Counted from the stretch's first letter, positions 51,427 to 61,321 are shown. The stretch: DNA of 64,000 nucleotides from Pseudaminobacter sp040049255 (GCF_040049255.1 NZ_JBDZDR010000007.1:198602-262601); one strand, 5' to 3'. The notes: a model not told the origin generated them from the sequence alone. Numbers and translations: made by a program.

Positions 51427-53700
51427 ATGCGTGACACGGCCGCCGGTCCGCGCGTTCTCTTGAAACGGCTCCGCGAGCTGATGGCGGAGCCGCTCGAGCC
51501 GCAGGAGCGGCTCGACAGGATCGTGCACGATATCGCCAAGAACATGGTGGCCGAGGTCTGCTCCCTTTATGTGTTGCGCGCCGATTCCGTTCTCGAACTC
51601 TACGCCACCGAGGGCCTGAACCCCGGCTCCGTCCACCTCGTTCAGCTGCGCCTCGGCGAAGGTCTCGTCGGCACGATTGCCGCCAGCGCGCGGCCGCTCA
51701 ACCTTTCCAATGCGCAAGAGCATCCGGCCTTCGCCTATCTGCCGGAGACCGGGGAAGAGATCTACAACTCCTTCCTCGGCGTGCCGGTGCTGCGCGCAGG
51801 GCGCACGCTGGGCGTGCTGGTGGTGCAGAACCGCACCAAGCGGCACTATCGCGAAGATGAGGTTGAGGCGCTGGAAACCACGGCGATGGTGATCGCCGAG
51901 ATGATCGCGACGGGCGATCTGGCGCGGCTGACCCGCCATGGCGGGCTGGAGCTGGACCTGCGCCGGGCGGCAAGCTTCAAGGGGCTGGCCTTCAACGAAG
52001 GCGTCGGGCTTGGCCACGTGGTGCTGCACGAGCCGCGCATCGTGGTGACCAACCTGTTCAACGAGAATTCCGATCAGGAAATGCGCCGTCTCGATGCCGC
52101 GCTCGGTTCGCTGCGGCTGTCCATCGATGACATGCTGTCGCGGCGCGAGGTGGCGTTCGAGGGCGAGCACCGCGACGTGCTCGAGGCCTATCGCATGTTC
52201 GCCAACGATCGCGGCTGGGTGCGCCGCCTTGAAGAGGCGATCCGCAACGGCCTGACCGCGGAAGCCGCCGTGGAAAAGGTCCAGAGCGACATGCGCGCCC
52301 GCATGCTGCACATGACCGACCCCTACCTGCGCGAACGCATGAGCGACTTCGACGACCTCGCCAACCGGCTGCTGCGGCAGTTGATGGGGCGGGCGCCGGA
52401 GGACATCGCCGCGACCCTGCCGAAGGATGCGATCATCGTTGCCCGCTCCATGGGTGCGGCCGAACTGCTGGACTACCCGCGCGAGAAGATGCGCGGGCTG
52501 GTTCTGGAAGACGGCACCGCCACGAGCCATGTGGTGATCGTGGCCCGCGCCATGGGCATCCCCGTGGTGGGGCAGGCCAAGGGCGCGGTTTCGCTCGCCG
52601 AGAACGGCGACGCCATCATCGTCGATGGCGAGGACGGGACCATCCACCTGCGCCCGCAGGGCGACCTGGAGAAGGTCTATGCCGAGAAGGTGCGCTTCCG
52701 CGCCAGGCGGCAGGAGCTTTACCGCGAGCTGCGCAACAAGCCTTCCCGGAGCAAGGACGGCGTTCATATCGATCTGCTGATCAATGCCGGGCTTGCGGTG
52801 GACCTGCCGCAGCTTGCCGAGTCGGGTGCGGGCGGCATCGGGCTGTTCCGCACCGAACTGCAATTCATGGTGGCTTCGACCTTGCCGCGCGCGGAGGCGC
52901 AGGAAGCTCTCTATCGCGACGTGCTGGATGCCGCGCAGGGCAAGCCGGTGACGTTCCGCACCATCGATATCGGCGGCGACAAGGTGCTTCCCTACTTCAA
53001 GGGCATGGTGCACGAGGAAAACCCGGCACTGGGTTGGCGAGCGATCCGCCTGACGCTGGACCGGCCGGGGCTGCTACGCTCGCAGGTGCGGGCGCTGCTC
53101 AAGGCGGCCGGCGGGCGCGAGCTCAGGATCATGCTGCCGATGGTGACGGAACTGGGCGAGATCGCGCAGGCGCGCGAGATGGTCGACCGCGAGGTTCGGC
53201 ATCTGTCGCGCTTCGCGCATCTGTTGCCCACCAGCCTGAAGCTTGGCGCCATGATCGAGGTGCCGTCGCTGCTGTGGCAGCTCGACGAGCTGATGGAGAT
53301 GGTCGATTTCGTGTCCGTCGGCTCCAACGATCTGTTCCAGTTCGTGATGGCCGCCGATCGCGGCAACACCCAGCTCTCCGACCGCTTCGACCCGCTGTCG
53401 GTGCCTTTCCTGCGCGTGCTCAAGCACATTGCAGATGCCGGCCGGCGCAACCACACGCCGGTGACGCTGTGCGGGGAACTGGCCGGAAAGCCGATCTCGG
53501 CCATGGCGCTGATCGGGCTCGGTTACCGCTCGATCTCGATGTCGCCCGCCTCCATCGGCCCGGTCAAGGCGATGCTGGCGGAGCTGCCGGTGTCCGAGCT
53601 GAAGGCGTTCCTGGAGGACAACCTTGAAGGCCCCAGCGTGAGCTTGCCGATGCGGGCGCTGTTGCAGACCTTCGCGGATGACCGCTCGATTCCTCTTTGA
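51427..53700 (+). CDS. ptsP: Nitrogen-PTS enzyme I (PtsP, EI-Ntr)
   Basis: A 757-residue phosphotransferase. An N-terminal GAF domain (about residues 20-160), the glutamine-sensing part in other bacteria, is followed by the enzyme I core. The phosphorylated histidine is His368 in DGTATSHVVIVAR. PEP-binding segments are GIGLFRTELQFM, FRTIDIGGDKVLPYF, MIEVPSLLWQLDELMEMVDFVSVGSNDLFQF and the C-terminal CGELAGKP. It passes phosphate from PEP to NPr and then EIIA-Ntr, a regulatory chain acting on K+ transport and metabolism rather than sugar uptake. NPr and EIIA-Ntr genes are not in this window. The ATG at 51427 is used; the order lysC-ptsP-prfA is common in rhizobia. Confidence 0.96.
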   Translation: MRDTAAGPRVLLKRLRELMAEPLEPQERLDRIVHDIAKNMVAEVCSLYVLRADSVLELYATEGLNPGSVHLVQLRLGEGLVGTIAASARPLNLSNAQEHPAFAYLPETGEEIYNSFLGVPVLRAGRTLGVLVVQNRTKRHYREDEVEALETTAMVIAEMIATGDLARLTRHGGLELDLRRAASFKGLAFNEGVGLGHVVLHEPRIVVTNLFNENSDQEMRRLDAALGSLRLSIDDMLSRREVAFEGEHRDVLEAYRMFANDRGWVRRLEEAIRNGLTAEAAVEKVQSDMRARMLHMTDPYLRERMSDFDDLANRLLRQLMGRAPEDIAATLPKDAIIVARSMGAAELLDYPREKMRGLVLEDGTATSHVVIVARAMGIPVVGQAKGAVSLAENGDAIIVDGEDGTIHLRPQGDLEKVYAEKVRFRARRQELYRELRNKPSRSKDGVHIDLLINAGLAVDLPQLAESGAGGIGLFRTELQFMVASTLPRAEAQEALYRDVLDAAQGKPVTFRTIDIGGDKVLPYFKGMVHEENPALGWRAIRLTLDRPGLLRSQVRALLKAAGGRELRIMLPMVTELGEIAQAREMVDREVRHLSRFAHLLPTSLKLGAMIEVPSLLWQLDELMEMVDFVSVGSNDLFQFVMAADRGNTQLSDRFDPLSVPFLRVLKHIADAGRRNHTPVTLCGELAGKPISAMALIGLGYRSISMSPASIGPVKAMLAELPVSELKAFLEDNLEGPSVSLPMRALLQTFADDRSIPL

Positions 53701-53824
53701 CACCTGAGCGATGGCGGCCTGCGAATGAAGAATTTCTGCGGTTGCGGTGTTTCGTCCCTATATGTAGGTCGCGTATATCAGCGCCGATGGCCGGCGCGCC
53801 TGACGTGAATCCCGTCGAGTATCA

Positions 53825-54910
53825 ATGACAATGACCAATCTGCCCCGCGATCGCATGGACCAGGTAGTTAAGCGCTTCGACATGCTCGAGGCGCAGATGG
53901 CGGCTGGCCCCGATCCGGACGCATATGTGAAGATGGCCTCGGAATATGCCGACATCCAGGAGATGGTGGCCAAGATCCGGGAACTGCGCGCCGCGGAGCA
54001 GGAACTGGCCGACCTGGATGCGATGCTGGACGACAAGGCCACCGACGCCGAGATGCGTGCGCTGGCCGAAGGCGAACTGCCGGCGGTGGAAGACAGGATC
54101 GAGGCCCTGCAGAAGGACATCCAGATCCTGCTGCTGCCCAAGGATGCGGCCGACGACAAGAACGCGATCCTGGAAATCCGCGCTGGCACCGGCGGCGACG
54201 AGGCGGCGCTGTTTGCGGGCGACCTGTTTCGCATGTACGAGCGCTATGCGGCCGAACAGGGCTGGCGCATGGAAGTCGTTTCCACCAGCGAAGGCGACGT
54301 GGGCGGCTTCAAGGAAATCATCGCCACGGTTTCGGGCAAGGGCGTCTTCGCCAAGCTGAAATATGAGTCCGGCGTGCACCGCGTGCAGCGCGTGCCTGAA
54401 ACCGAAGGCAGCGGACGCATCCACACTTCCGCCGCGACCGTGGCGGTTTTGCCCGAGGCCGAGGAGGTGGACATCGAAATCCGGTCGGAAGACATTCGCA
54501 TCGACACGATGCGGGCCTCCGGCTCGGGCGGCCAGCACGTCAACACCACCGATTCGGCGGTGCGCATCACCCATATCCCGACCGGCATCATGGTCGTCCA
54601 GGCCGAGAAGTCGCAGCACCAGAACCGGGCGCGGGCCATGCAGATCCTGCGTTCGCGGCTGTTCGACATGGAACGCACCAAGGCCGACGCCGAACGCTCC
54701 GAATCGCGCAAGGCGCAGGTGGGCTCCGGCGACCGCTCGGAACGCATCCGCACCTACAATTTCCCGCAAGGGCGGGTGACCGACCATCGCATCAATCTGA
54801 CCCTCTACAAGCTCGACCGGGTTATGATGGGCGAACTGGAAGACATCATCGCGCCGCTGATCTCGGATCATCAATCCAGGCTGCTGGCCGATATGGGCCT
54901 CGATGCCTGA
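53825..54910 (+). CDS. prfA: Peptide chain release factor 1
   Basis: A 361-residue RF1 that ends translation at UAA and UAG. The catalytic GGQ lies at 235-237 in ASGSGGQHVNTTDSAVR; the codon-reading tripeptide PET is in RVPETEGSGRIHTS. IEIRAGTGGDEAALFAGDL also marks class I release factors, and the C-terminus ends NLTLYKLDRVMMGELEDII as in RF1. The ATG at 53825 is one of two close ATGs (the other at 53831). It overlaps prmC by eight bases, the partner that methylates its GGQ glutamine. Confidence 0.97.
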   Translation: MTMTNLPRDRMDQVVKRFDMLEAQMAAGPDPDAYVKMASEYADIQEMVAKIRELRAAEQELADLDAMLDDKATDAEMRALAEGELPAVEDRIEALQKDIQILLLPKDAADDKNAILEIRAGTGGDEAALFAGDLFRMYERYAAEQGWRMEVVSTSEGDVGGFKEIIATVSGKGVFAKLKYESGVHRVQRVPETEGSGRIHTSAATVAVLPEAEEVDIEIRSEDIRIDTMRASGSGGQHVNTTDSAVRITHIPTGIMVVQAEKSQHQNRARAMQILRSRLFDMERTKADAERSESRKAQVGSGDRSERIRTYNFPQGRVTDHRINLTLYKLDRVMMGELEDIIAPLISDHQSRLLADMGLDA

Positions 54911-55772
54911 CGTGGCCGAACACGCGCTGGGCCCCACGTTGCGCGCGGCGCGGTCGCGGCTTGTGGCGGCCGGCGTGGCAACCCCCGACATCGACGCAAG
55001 GCTGATCGTCGAACATTTCTCCGGCACCACCCGCAGCGATGCCATCAGCTCGCCCGAACGGGAGCTGGACGCGACGGCTGTTACGGCCATCGATGCCGCG
55101 CTGGAGCGTCGGATCAACGGCGAGCCGGTTCACCGGATTCTCGGCTTTCGCGAGTTCTACGGCCTCAAGCTGATGCTTTCGCCCGAAACGCTGGAGCCCC
55201 GGCCCGACACCGAAACCCTTGTCGATCTGGTTCTGCCATTCGTGCGCGAGATGGCGGAAAGGGAAGGCGCCTGCCGCATCCTGGACCTGGGCACCGGCAC
55301 CGGAGCCATACCGCTTGCGCTGCTTAATGAGGTGCCGCAAGCCGTCGCCGTCGGCGTCGACATTTCAGTCGATGCGCTTGCCACCGCGCGCCTGAACGCC
55401 GAAGCGCTGGGATTGGCGGCGTGCTTTACCGCGCTGCAAAGCGACTGGTTCACAAAAATTTCCGGTCGCTTCCATTTAATTGTCTCAAACCCCCCTTATA
55501 TAAGGAGCACGGATATTGGTGCTCTCCAGCCCGAAGTGAAGCGGTTCGACCCGCTACTGGCGCTGGATGGAGGCGAAGATGGTCTCGACGCCTATCGCAC
55601 CATAGCTGCCGGCGCGGCGGCGTATCTCGAGGCTGGCGGAAGGGTCGCCCTAGAAATCGGTTTCGATCAAAAAGCAGATGTGAGCGGGATTTTCGGCGCG
55701 GCCGGGTATCAACTCACGGCCGATGCATTTGATCTGGCCGGGAACGATCGCGTGTTGGTTTTCGGTCGTTGA
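54903..55772 (+). CDS. prmC: Release factor glutamine methyltransferase PrmC (HemK)
   Basis: A 289-residue SAM enzyme that N5-methylates the Gln of the GGQ motif in release factors. The NPPY motif typical of amide-N methylation is at 196-199; motif I is ILDLGTGTGAIPLALL. The N-terminal helical domain (residues 1-80) with INGEPVHRILGFREFYGLKL is characteristic of HemK. Translation is likely coupled to prfA through the eight-base overlap. Confidence 0.96.
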   Translation: MPDVAEHALGPTLRAARSRLVAAGVATPDIDARLIVEHFSGTTRSDAISSPERELDATAVTAIDAALERRINGEPVHRILGFREFYGLKLMLSPETLEPRPDTETLVDLVLPFVREMAEREGACRILDLGTGTGAIPLALLNEVPQAVAVGVDISVDALATARLNAEALGLAACFTALQSDWFTKISGRFHLIVSNPPYIRSTDIGALQPEVKRFDPLLALDGGEDGLDAYRTIAAGAAAYLEAGGRVALEIGFDQKADVSGIFGAAGYQLTADAFDLAGNDRVLVFGR

Positions 55773-56080
55773 ATCAAAGCCTTGCCATGGAACGAAAAAA
55801 TACTTGGCAAGTCTCGGGAATGCCGCTAGGTTCGAAATACCGGATGAGACGAAGCAGGCAGTGCTGTAATCGGTTCGGTTCCCTTTGAAACAGACTGCCT
55901 TCTTGCGTGGACAACGCGTCTGCTTCGTGCGGGGATCACCCGGCAAGTGACATGAGACCGGAACGGAATGGTACGTGACGCCAACGCAAATGATGCGGGC
56001 GAACACCGTCGGAACTACATTAAACGGCTGGCCGTTGGCGCGCTCCGTTCGCGAGATGTTTTCAAAATGAAGAGAGTCTG
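55773..56080. other. Gap between prmC and the DUF4167 gene (308 bases)
   Basis: No gene is seen on either strand. CTTGCCA (55781-55787) and TGGCAAG (55805-55811) form a dyad around an A-rich loop just after prmC, without a T-run. No convincing -35/-10 pair is seen before the DUF4167 gene. Confidence 0.5.
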
Positions 56081-56836
56081 ATGAGGCCACAACAGCAGAA
56101 CAGGCGTATGCGCGGCCGCAACAACGGCGGCGGAAACAACGGCAACGGTCGCAAGGGGCCGAACCCGCTTACGCGCAACTACGAAAGCAACGGCCCGGAC
56201 GTGAAGATTCGCGGCTCCGCGCAGCAGATCGCCGAGAAATACGCAACCTTGGCTCGCGACGCCCAGAGCGCCGGCGACCGCGTAATGGCGGAAAACTACC
56301 TGCAGCATGCCGAGCACTACAACCGCATCATTGCAGCCGCCCAGGGGCAGATGCAGCACCAGCATGTTCACCACAGCCGCGACGAAGTCGACGACGATTC
56401 GGATCAGGATCGCGAAGAGTTCGAGAACCAGGGCAATGTGCAGCCCGCGACCGCCGCGGCCGGTGGGCAGGAGCAGGAGCCTGAGCTTGCAGCCGCTTCG
56501 GCCGAAATCCACGGCTCCGGTCCGCAGCCCGTCATCGAAGGCACGCCGGCGGAAGTCGCGCTGACCGCGGAGACGGCGGTCGAAACGACGGAAGGCCGCG
56601 GGCGCGGACGCGGCCGCCGCCCGATGCGCAACCAGGAGCAGCCGACCGAGAAGGTCGAGGCTTCGGCGGAAAATGAAGATGCCAAGGCCGAGGACAAGGC
56701 AGCAGCGCCGCGTCGCGGCCGCCGCCCGCGCCGCGAGAGCCCGACGGCAGAAGACGGCGCGGCCGGTTCCGAACAGGTCGCTCCCGCTGCCGAACCGGCC
56801 GACGGCGATGGTGTCCTGGCAGCTGTAAACGGCTAA
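56081..56836 (+). CDS. DUF4167 domain protein, nucleic-acid-binding-like
   Basis: A 251-residue protein. The N-terminus is Arg/Asn/Gly-rich (MRPQQQNRRMRGRNNGGGNN), followed by the conserved DUF4167 core NPLTRNYESNGPDVKIRG, then SAQQIAEKYATLARDAQSAGDRVMAENYLQHAEHY. The rest is a low-complexity tail of acidic and Ala-rich stretches with three RGR/RRGRRP basic patches, typical of disordered RNA- or DNA-binding tails. The family occurs in Rhizobiales and neighbours and is uncharacterised. It has its own strong terminator. The ATG at 56081 is 20 bases after an in-frame-looking ATGAAGAGAGTCTG leader. Confidence 0.88.
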   Translation: MRPQQQNRRMRGRNNGGGNNGNGRKGPNPLTRNYESNGPDVKIRGSAQQIAEKYATLARDAQSAGDRVMAENYLQHAEHYNRIIAAAQGQMQHQHVHHSRDEVDDDSDQDREEFENQGNVQPATAAAGGQEQEPELAAASAEIHGSGPQPVIEGTPAEVALTAETAVETTEGRGRGRGRRPMRNQEQPTEKVEASAENEDAKAEDKAAAPRRGRRPRRESPTAEDGAAGSEQVAPAAEPADGDGVLAAVNG

Positions 56837-56856
56837 GGGCCTGGCATCGTGTTACG

Positions 56857-56889
56857 AAAACGGCGCAGACTTCGGTCTGCGCCGTTTTT
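56857..56889 (+). terminator. Terminator after the DUF4167 gene
   Basis: A perfect stem AACGGCGCAGAC/GTCTGCGCCGTT with a TTCG tetraloop is flanked by AA upstream and a TTTTT run that continues into TTTC. Confidence 0.95.
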
Positions 56890-56912
56890 CTTTGTCGGCA
56901 CCACAGGGACAT

Positions 56913-56940
56913 CTTGAGGAAATTCCGGCCATACCCATAT
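56913..56940 (+). promoter_or_regulatory. Heat-shock (RpoH-type) promoter of clpB
   Basis: CTTGAG (56913-56918) and ACCCATAT (56933-56940) are separated by 14 bases, close to the sigma-32 consensus CTTGAA-N13-15-CCCCATNT (only two mismatches). It lies just past the DUF4167 terminator, giving clpB a leader of about 85 bases. Confidence 0.75.
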
Positions 56941-57033
56941 CAGGCTCGACATGGACCCGGCTCGATGGAGGGGGTCTGTCGCCGAAAACCGATCCGGTGC
57001 CGCAAAGCGGGCCGGTGACGCATGGAGACGATC

Positions 57034-59646
57034 ATGAATTTGGAAAAATATTCCGAGCGCGTTCGCGGCTTCATTCAGTCAGCCCAGACGCTGGCCCTTT
57101 CAAGAAACCATCAGCAGTTTTCTCCCGAACACATTTTGAAGGTTCTCGTCGACGACGACGAGGGCCTTGCCGCCTCGCTGATCGAGCGCGCCGGCGGCAG
57201 CGCCCGCGACGTCAAGCTCGGCGTCGAGGCCGCGCTTGAAGCGATGCCGCGCGTCGAAGGCGGAAACGGCCAGCTCTATCTGGCCCAGCCGCTGGCAAAG
57301 GTTTTTTCGACAGCCGAGGAGCTGGCGCAGAAGGCCGGCGACAGTTTCGTCACGGTCGAGCGGCTCTTGCAGGCGCTGGCGATGGAAAAGTCTGCCAAGA
57401 CTTCCGAAATCCTCGCCAAGGCCGGGGTGACCCCGCAGGCGCTGAACCAGGCGATCAACGAGATTCGCAAGGGCCGCACGGCCGATTCGGCCAGCGCCGA
57501 ACAGGGCTATGACGCGCTGAAGAAATATGCGCGCGACCTGACCGCAGATGCGCGCGCGGGCAAGCTCGACCCGGTCATCGGCCGCGACGACGAAATCCGC
57601 CGCACCATCCAGGTGCTGTCGCGGCGCACCAAGAACAACCCCGTGCTGATCGGCGAGCCCGGCGTAGGCAAGACGGCCATCGCCGAGGGCCTGGCGCTGC
57701 GCATCGTCAATGGCGACGTGCCCGAATCGCTGAAGGACAAGCAGCTGATGGCGCTCGACATGGGCGCGCTGATTGCCGGCGCGAAATATCGCGGCGAGTT
57801 CGAGGAGCGCCTGAAGGCGGTGCTTTCGGAAGTCACGTCGGCTGCCGGCGGCATCATCCTGTTCATCGACGAGATGCACACGCTGGTCGGCGCTGGCAAG
57901 GCCGACGGCGCGATGGATGCGTCGAATCTCTTGAAGCCCGCGCTGGCGCGCGGGGAACTGCATTGCGTAGGCGCCACCACGCTGGACGAGTACCGCAAAT
58001 ATATCGAGAAGGATGCCGCCCTTGCCCGCCGCTTCCAGCCGGTCTTCATCGATGAGCCGACGGTGGAAGACACGATCTCGATCCTGCGCGGCCTGAAGGA
58101 GAAGTACGAACAGCACCACAAGGTGCGCATCTCCGATTCGGCGCTGGTCGCCGCGGCGACGCTGTCCAACCGCTACATTTCCGACCGCTTCCTGCCCGAC
58201 AAGGCAATCGACCTGGTGGACGAAGCCGCTTCGCGGCTGCGCATGCAGGTCGACTCGAAGCCGGAGGCACTGGACGAGGTCGACCGCCGCATCATGCAGC
58301 TAAAGATCGAGCGCGAAGCGCTGCGGGTCGAGAAGGACGAGGCCTCGAAGGACCGGCTGGCGAAGCTCGAGACCGAGCTGGCTTCGCTGGAGGAAGAATC
58401 GGCCGAGCTGACGGCGAAGTGGCAGGCCGAGAAGCAGAAGCTTGGCCTTGCCGCCGACCTGAAGAAGCAGATCGACGACGCCCGCAACGAACTGGCGATC
58501 GCACAGCGCAAGGGCGAGTTCCAGCGCGCCGGCGAGCTTGCCTATGGCAGGATCCCCGAGCTTGAGCGCAAGCTCAAGGAGGCCGAAGCGCAGGAGGATG
58601 ACAAGCGCGGCATGGTCCAGGAGACCGTGACGCCGGACAACATCGCGCATATCGTTTCCCGCTGGACCGGCATTCCGGTTGACAAGATGCTGGAAGGCGA
58701 GCGCGAAAAGCTGCTCAGGATGGAAGATGAGCTGGCCAAGCGCGTGGTGGGCCAGGGCGAGGCGGTGCAGGCCGTCTCGAAGGCGGTGCGGCGCGCCCGC
58801 GCCGGGCTGCAGGACCCCAACCGGCCGATCGGATCGTTCATGTTCCTCGGCCCGACCGGCGTCGGCAAGACCGAGCTGACCAAGGCGCTGGCCGCCTTCC
58901 TGTTCGACGACGAAACCGCGATGGTGCGCATCGACATGTCGGAGTTCATGGAGAAGCACTCGGTTGCCCGGCTGATCGGCGCGCCTCCCGGCTATGTCGG
59001 CTATGAGGAGGGCGGAGCGCTGACCGAGGCGGTGCGGCGCCGGCCCTACCAGGTCGTGCTGTTCGACGAGATCGAGAAGGCGCACCCGGATGTCTTCAAC
59101 GTGCTGTTGCAGGTGCTGGACGACGGTCGCCTGACCGACGGCCAGGGCCGCACGGTCGACTTCCGCAACACGCTGATCATCATGACGTCGAATCTCGGCG
59201 CCGAATATCTGGTTGGCCTCGGCGAGCACGAGGATGTCGACAAGGTTCGCGACGAGGTCATGGCGGTGGTCAAGGCTTCGTTCCGGCCGGAATTCCTCAA
59301 CCGCGTCGATGAGGTGATTCTGTTCCATCGCCTGCGGCGCCAGGACATGGACAAGATCGTCAAGATCCAGCTCAAGCGCCTGGAGGCACTGCTGACCGAT
59401 CGCAAGATCACGCTCGATCTCGACCACGAGGCGATCGAGTGGCTGGCCAACAAGGGCTACGATCCGGCCTATGGCGCACGGCCGCTGAAGCGGGTGATGC
59501 AGAAGGAGCTGCAGGACCCGCTGGCCGAGAAGATCCTGCTGGGCGAGGTTCTCGACGGCTCGACGGTGAAGATCACCGCTGGGTCGGACAGGCTGAACTT
59601 CCGGGTCAAGGCATCCGAGCCCGCGGCGGCGGAAAAGGCCGCCTGA
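57034..59646 (+). CDS. clpB: Disaggregase chaperone ClpB
   Basis: An 870-residue Hsp100 ATPase that extracts proteins from aggregates with DnaK. The Clp_N repeat domain opens with MNLEKYSERVRGF. The first AAA+ module has Walker A GEPGVGKT (207-214) and LFIDEMHTLVGAG; a coiled-coil middle domain (about 400-530) is rich in Lys and Glu, and the second AAA+ has GPTGVGKT (606-613), VVLFDEIEKAHPDVF and RPEFLNRVDEV. The conserved pore loops (AKYRGEFEERL, GYVGYEEGG) are intact. The ATG at 57034 is preferred over one at 57022. It is controlled by the sigma-32-like promoter above. Confidence 0.98.
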   Translation: MNLEKYSERVRGFIQSAQTLALSRNHQQFSPEHILKVLVDDDEGLAASLIERAGGSARDVKLGVEAALEAMPRVEGGNGQLYLAQPLAKVFSTAEELAQKAGDSFVTVERLLQALAMEKSAKTSEILAKAGVTPQALNQAINEIRKGRTADSASAEQGYDALKKYARDLTADARAGKLDPVIGRDDEIRRTIQVLSRRTKNNPVLIGEPGVGKTAIAEGLALRIVNGDVPESLKDKQLMALDMGALIAGAKYRGEFEERLKAVLSEVTSAAGGIILFIDEMHTLVGAGKADGAMDASNLLKPALARGELHCVGATTLDEYRKYIEKDAALARRFQPVFIDEPTVEDTISILRGLKEKYEQHHKVRISDSALVAAATLSNRYISDRFLPDKAIDLVDEAASRLRMQVDSKPEALDEVDRRIMQLKIEREALRVEKDEASKDRLAKLETELASLEEESAELTAKWQAEKQKLGLAADLKKQIDDARNELAIAQRKGEFQRAGELAYGRIPELERKLKEAEAQEDDKRGMVQETVTPDNIAHIVSRWTGIPVDKMLEGEREKLLRMEDELAKRVVGQGEAVQAVSKAVRRARAGLQDPNRPIGSFMFLGPTGVGKTELTKALAAFLFDDETAMVRIDMSEFMEKHSVARLIGAPPGYVGYEEGGALTEAVRRRPYQVVLFDEIEKAHPDVFNVLLQVLDDGRLTDGQGRTVDFRNTLIIMTSNLGAEYLVGLGEHEDVDKVRDEVMAVVKASFRPEFLNRVDEVILFHRLRRQDMDKIVKIQLKRLEALLTDRKITLDLDHEAIEWLANKGYDPAYGARPLKRVMQKELQDPLAEKILLGEVLDGSTVKITAGSDRLNFRVKASEPAAAEKAA

Positions 59647-59664
59647 CCAGTTCGCGAACATTGG

Positions 59665-59689
59665 ATGGCCGCCTTAGGGCGGCCATTTT
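59665..59689 (+). terminator. Terminator after clpB
   Basis: A perfect nine-base stem ATGGCCGCC/GGCGGCCAT with a TTAG loop is followed by TTT, 18 bases after the clpB stop. Confidence 0.8.
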
Positions 59690-59808
59690 CATGCCCGGTT
59701 CATGTGTGAACCACTAGGCCGACAATGCAATTGCGATTGAAGCTCTCGAACAGGACGCTGCACGCTGCCCTCTGCAGGCGGCGGCAGTCGGGGGAATTTT
59801 TGGCGAAT

Positions 59809-61266
59809 ATGGTCAGCAGAATCAGTCTTCTGTCAGCGGTTGCGGCCGCGCTTTGGGCTTGCGGCGCGCAGGCAACAGAGTTTGTGGACGCCCGCGAATC
59901 ACCCGCGAAGGGTCGAATCACGCGCGACGCGGAGAGTGGCGTCCTCCTTGCACAGTCAGGCGAGGTGGAAATCTATTTCGACGGCAATGGCAACCGGGTC
60001 ATCGTCGATGCCTATACGGGCGAGATCATCGCCATCCAGCCGCCGCGCCGGGTGACGGGGACGCGCAACGGCCTGGACGAGCCGCGTCGACGCGGCGGCT
60101 ACTACAGGGTCGAGCCGGCCGAGCCGGAGCCCTATCCGAGCCCGCGCCGGCGTCCGCTGGAGCGCTACCAGGCGCCGCCGCCCGACAATTATGGCGATTG
60201 GGGCCTGGACGAGTTTCCACCGGCGCCCCAACATGTGTATCCGGACGACGGGACCTATCCCGACGAGGGCCTGGGGCCCGAACCGCGGGTGGTCCGGCGC
60301 GAGCCGGTGACGCGCAGCCCGCTGGGCGATCCGGTCGCACGCGCGCCGGAGTCGGACACCACCACCATCATCGAGGCGCCGGAGTTCGACGGCGGAGCGT
60401 TGCAGCCGCCGACTAGCTTCACCGCGCGCGAGGACGTCGCCTCGCTTCAGATCCTGCTGGACCGTGCCGGCGCTTCGCCCGGCGTCATCGACGGCAAGTT
60501 CGGCAGCAATGTCGACAAGGCCCTGCTTGCCTATCGCGACATCACCGGCACCAACCTGAAGTCGACCGACACGGCCGACATCAGGGCAGCTCTTGCCGCG
60601 AGCGGCGGCGATCCGTTCATCAACTACACGATCACGCCGGAGGATGCCGCCGGGCCCTTCGTGGCATCGGTTCCGGCCGATTACGGCCAGAAGGCGCAGC
60701 TCGAACATATGAGCTTCACCTCGGTGGTCGAAATGCTGGCCGAGCGCTTCCACATGGACCAAGCCTATCTGAAGGCGCTCAATCCGGAGGCGAACTTCAA
60801 TCGCCCCGGCACCATCATCCGGGTGGCGAATGTCAACCGGAAGCCCGCTGGCAAGGTGACGCAAATCATTGCCGACAAGAGCCGCAAGCAGGTTCGCGCC
60901 TATGACGAATCGGGCAGGCTGGTGGTTGCTTATCCGGCAACGATCGGCTCGGCCGACACGCCTTCGCCCACCGGCACGCATGCCGTGTCGCGGGTCGCGC
61001 TCAACCCCAATTACACCTACAATCCCAAGCTCAACTTCAAGCAGGGCGACAATGACAGGATCCTCACCATTCCGCCGGGCCCGAACGGCCCGGTCGGCAC
61101 GGTCTGGATCGCGCTCGACAAGCCGACCTACGGCATTCACGGCACGCCCGAACCCTCCAAGATCGGCAAGACCGAAAGCCATGGCTGCGTGCGCCTAACC
61201 AACTGGGACGCAGAGCAGCTTGCCAAGCTGGTCAGCCCCGGCGTGCCGGTCGAGTTCGTCGATTAG
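59809..61266 (+). CDS. L,D-transpeptidase (YkuD family)
   Basis: A 485-residue envelope enzyme that makes or exchanges 3-3 cross-links in peptidoglycan. Signal peptide at about residues 1-22 (MVSRISLLSAVAAALWACGAQA). A Pro/Arg/Tyr-rich linker (residues about 90-200) probably spans the periplasm. A peptidoglycan-binding-like region around DVASLQILLDRAGASPGVIDGKFG follows, then the YkuD domain with its catalytic Cys460 in KTESHGCVRLTNWD and the preceding IHGTPEP. The ATG at 59809 is chosen for the signal peptide; the frame is open from 59725. Convergent with the M23 gene, both acting on the wall. In rhizobia such enzymes serve polar growth. Confidence 0.93.
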   Translation: MVSRISLLSAVAAALWACGAQATEFVDARESPAKGRITRDAESGVLLAQSGEVEIYFDGNGNRVIVDAYTGEIIAIQPPRRVTGTRNGLDEPRRRGGYYRVEPAEPEPYPSPRRRPLERYQAPPPDNYGDWGLDEFPPAPQHVYPDDGTYPDEGLGPEPRVVRREPVTRSPLGDPVARAPESDTTTIIEAPEFDGGALQPPTSFTAREDVASLQILLDRAGASPGVIDGKFGSNVDKALLAYRDITGTNLKSTDTADIRAALAASGGDPFINYTITPEDAAGPFVASVPADYGQKAQLEHMSFTSVVEMLAERFHMDQAYLKALNPEANFNRPGTIIRVANVNRKPAGKVTQIIADKSRKQVRAYDESGRLVVAYPATIGSADTPSPTGTHAVSRVALNPNYTYNPKLNFKQGDNDRILTIPPGPNGPVGTVWIALDKPTYGIHGTPEPSKIGKTESHGCVRLTNWDAEQLAKLVSPGVPVEFVD

Positions 61267-61321
61267 ATCCTTGCCCGCGGACAGGCGACCGCCTGCGGCC
61301 GCGAATCAAACTGTCCCGCAT

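Noticed and set aside
51331..53013. A 560-codon minus-strand frame opposite ptsP
   Set aside because: His/Arg-rich shadow of a high G+C gene; the plus strand encodes a complete enzyme I.
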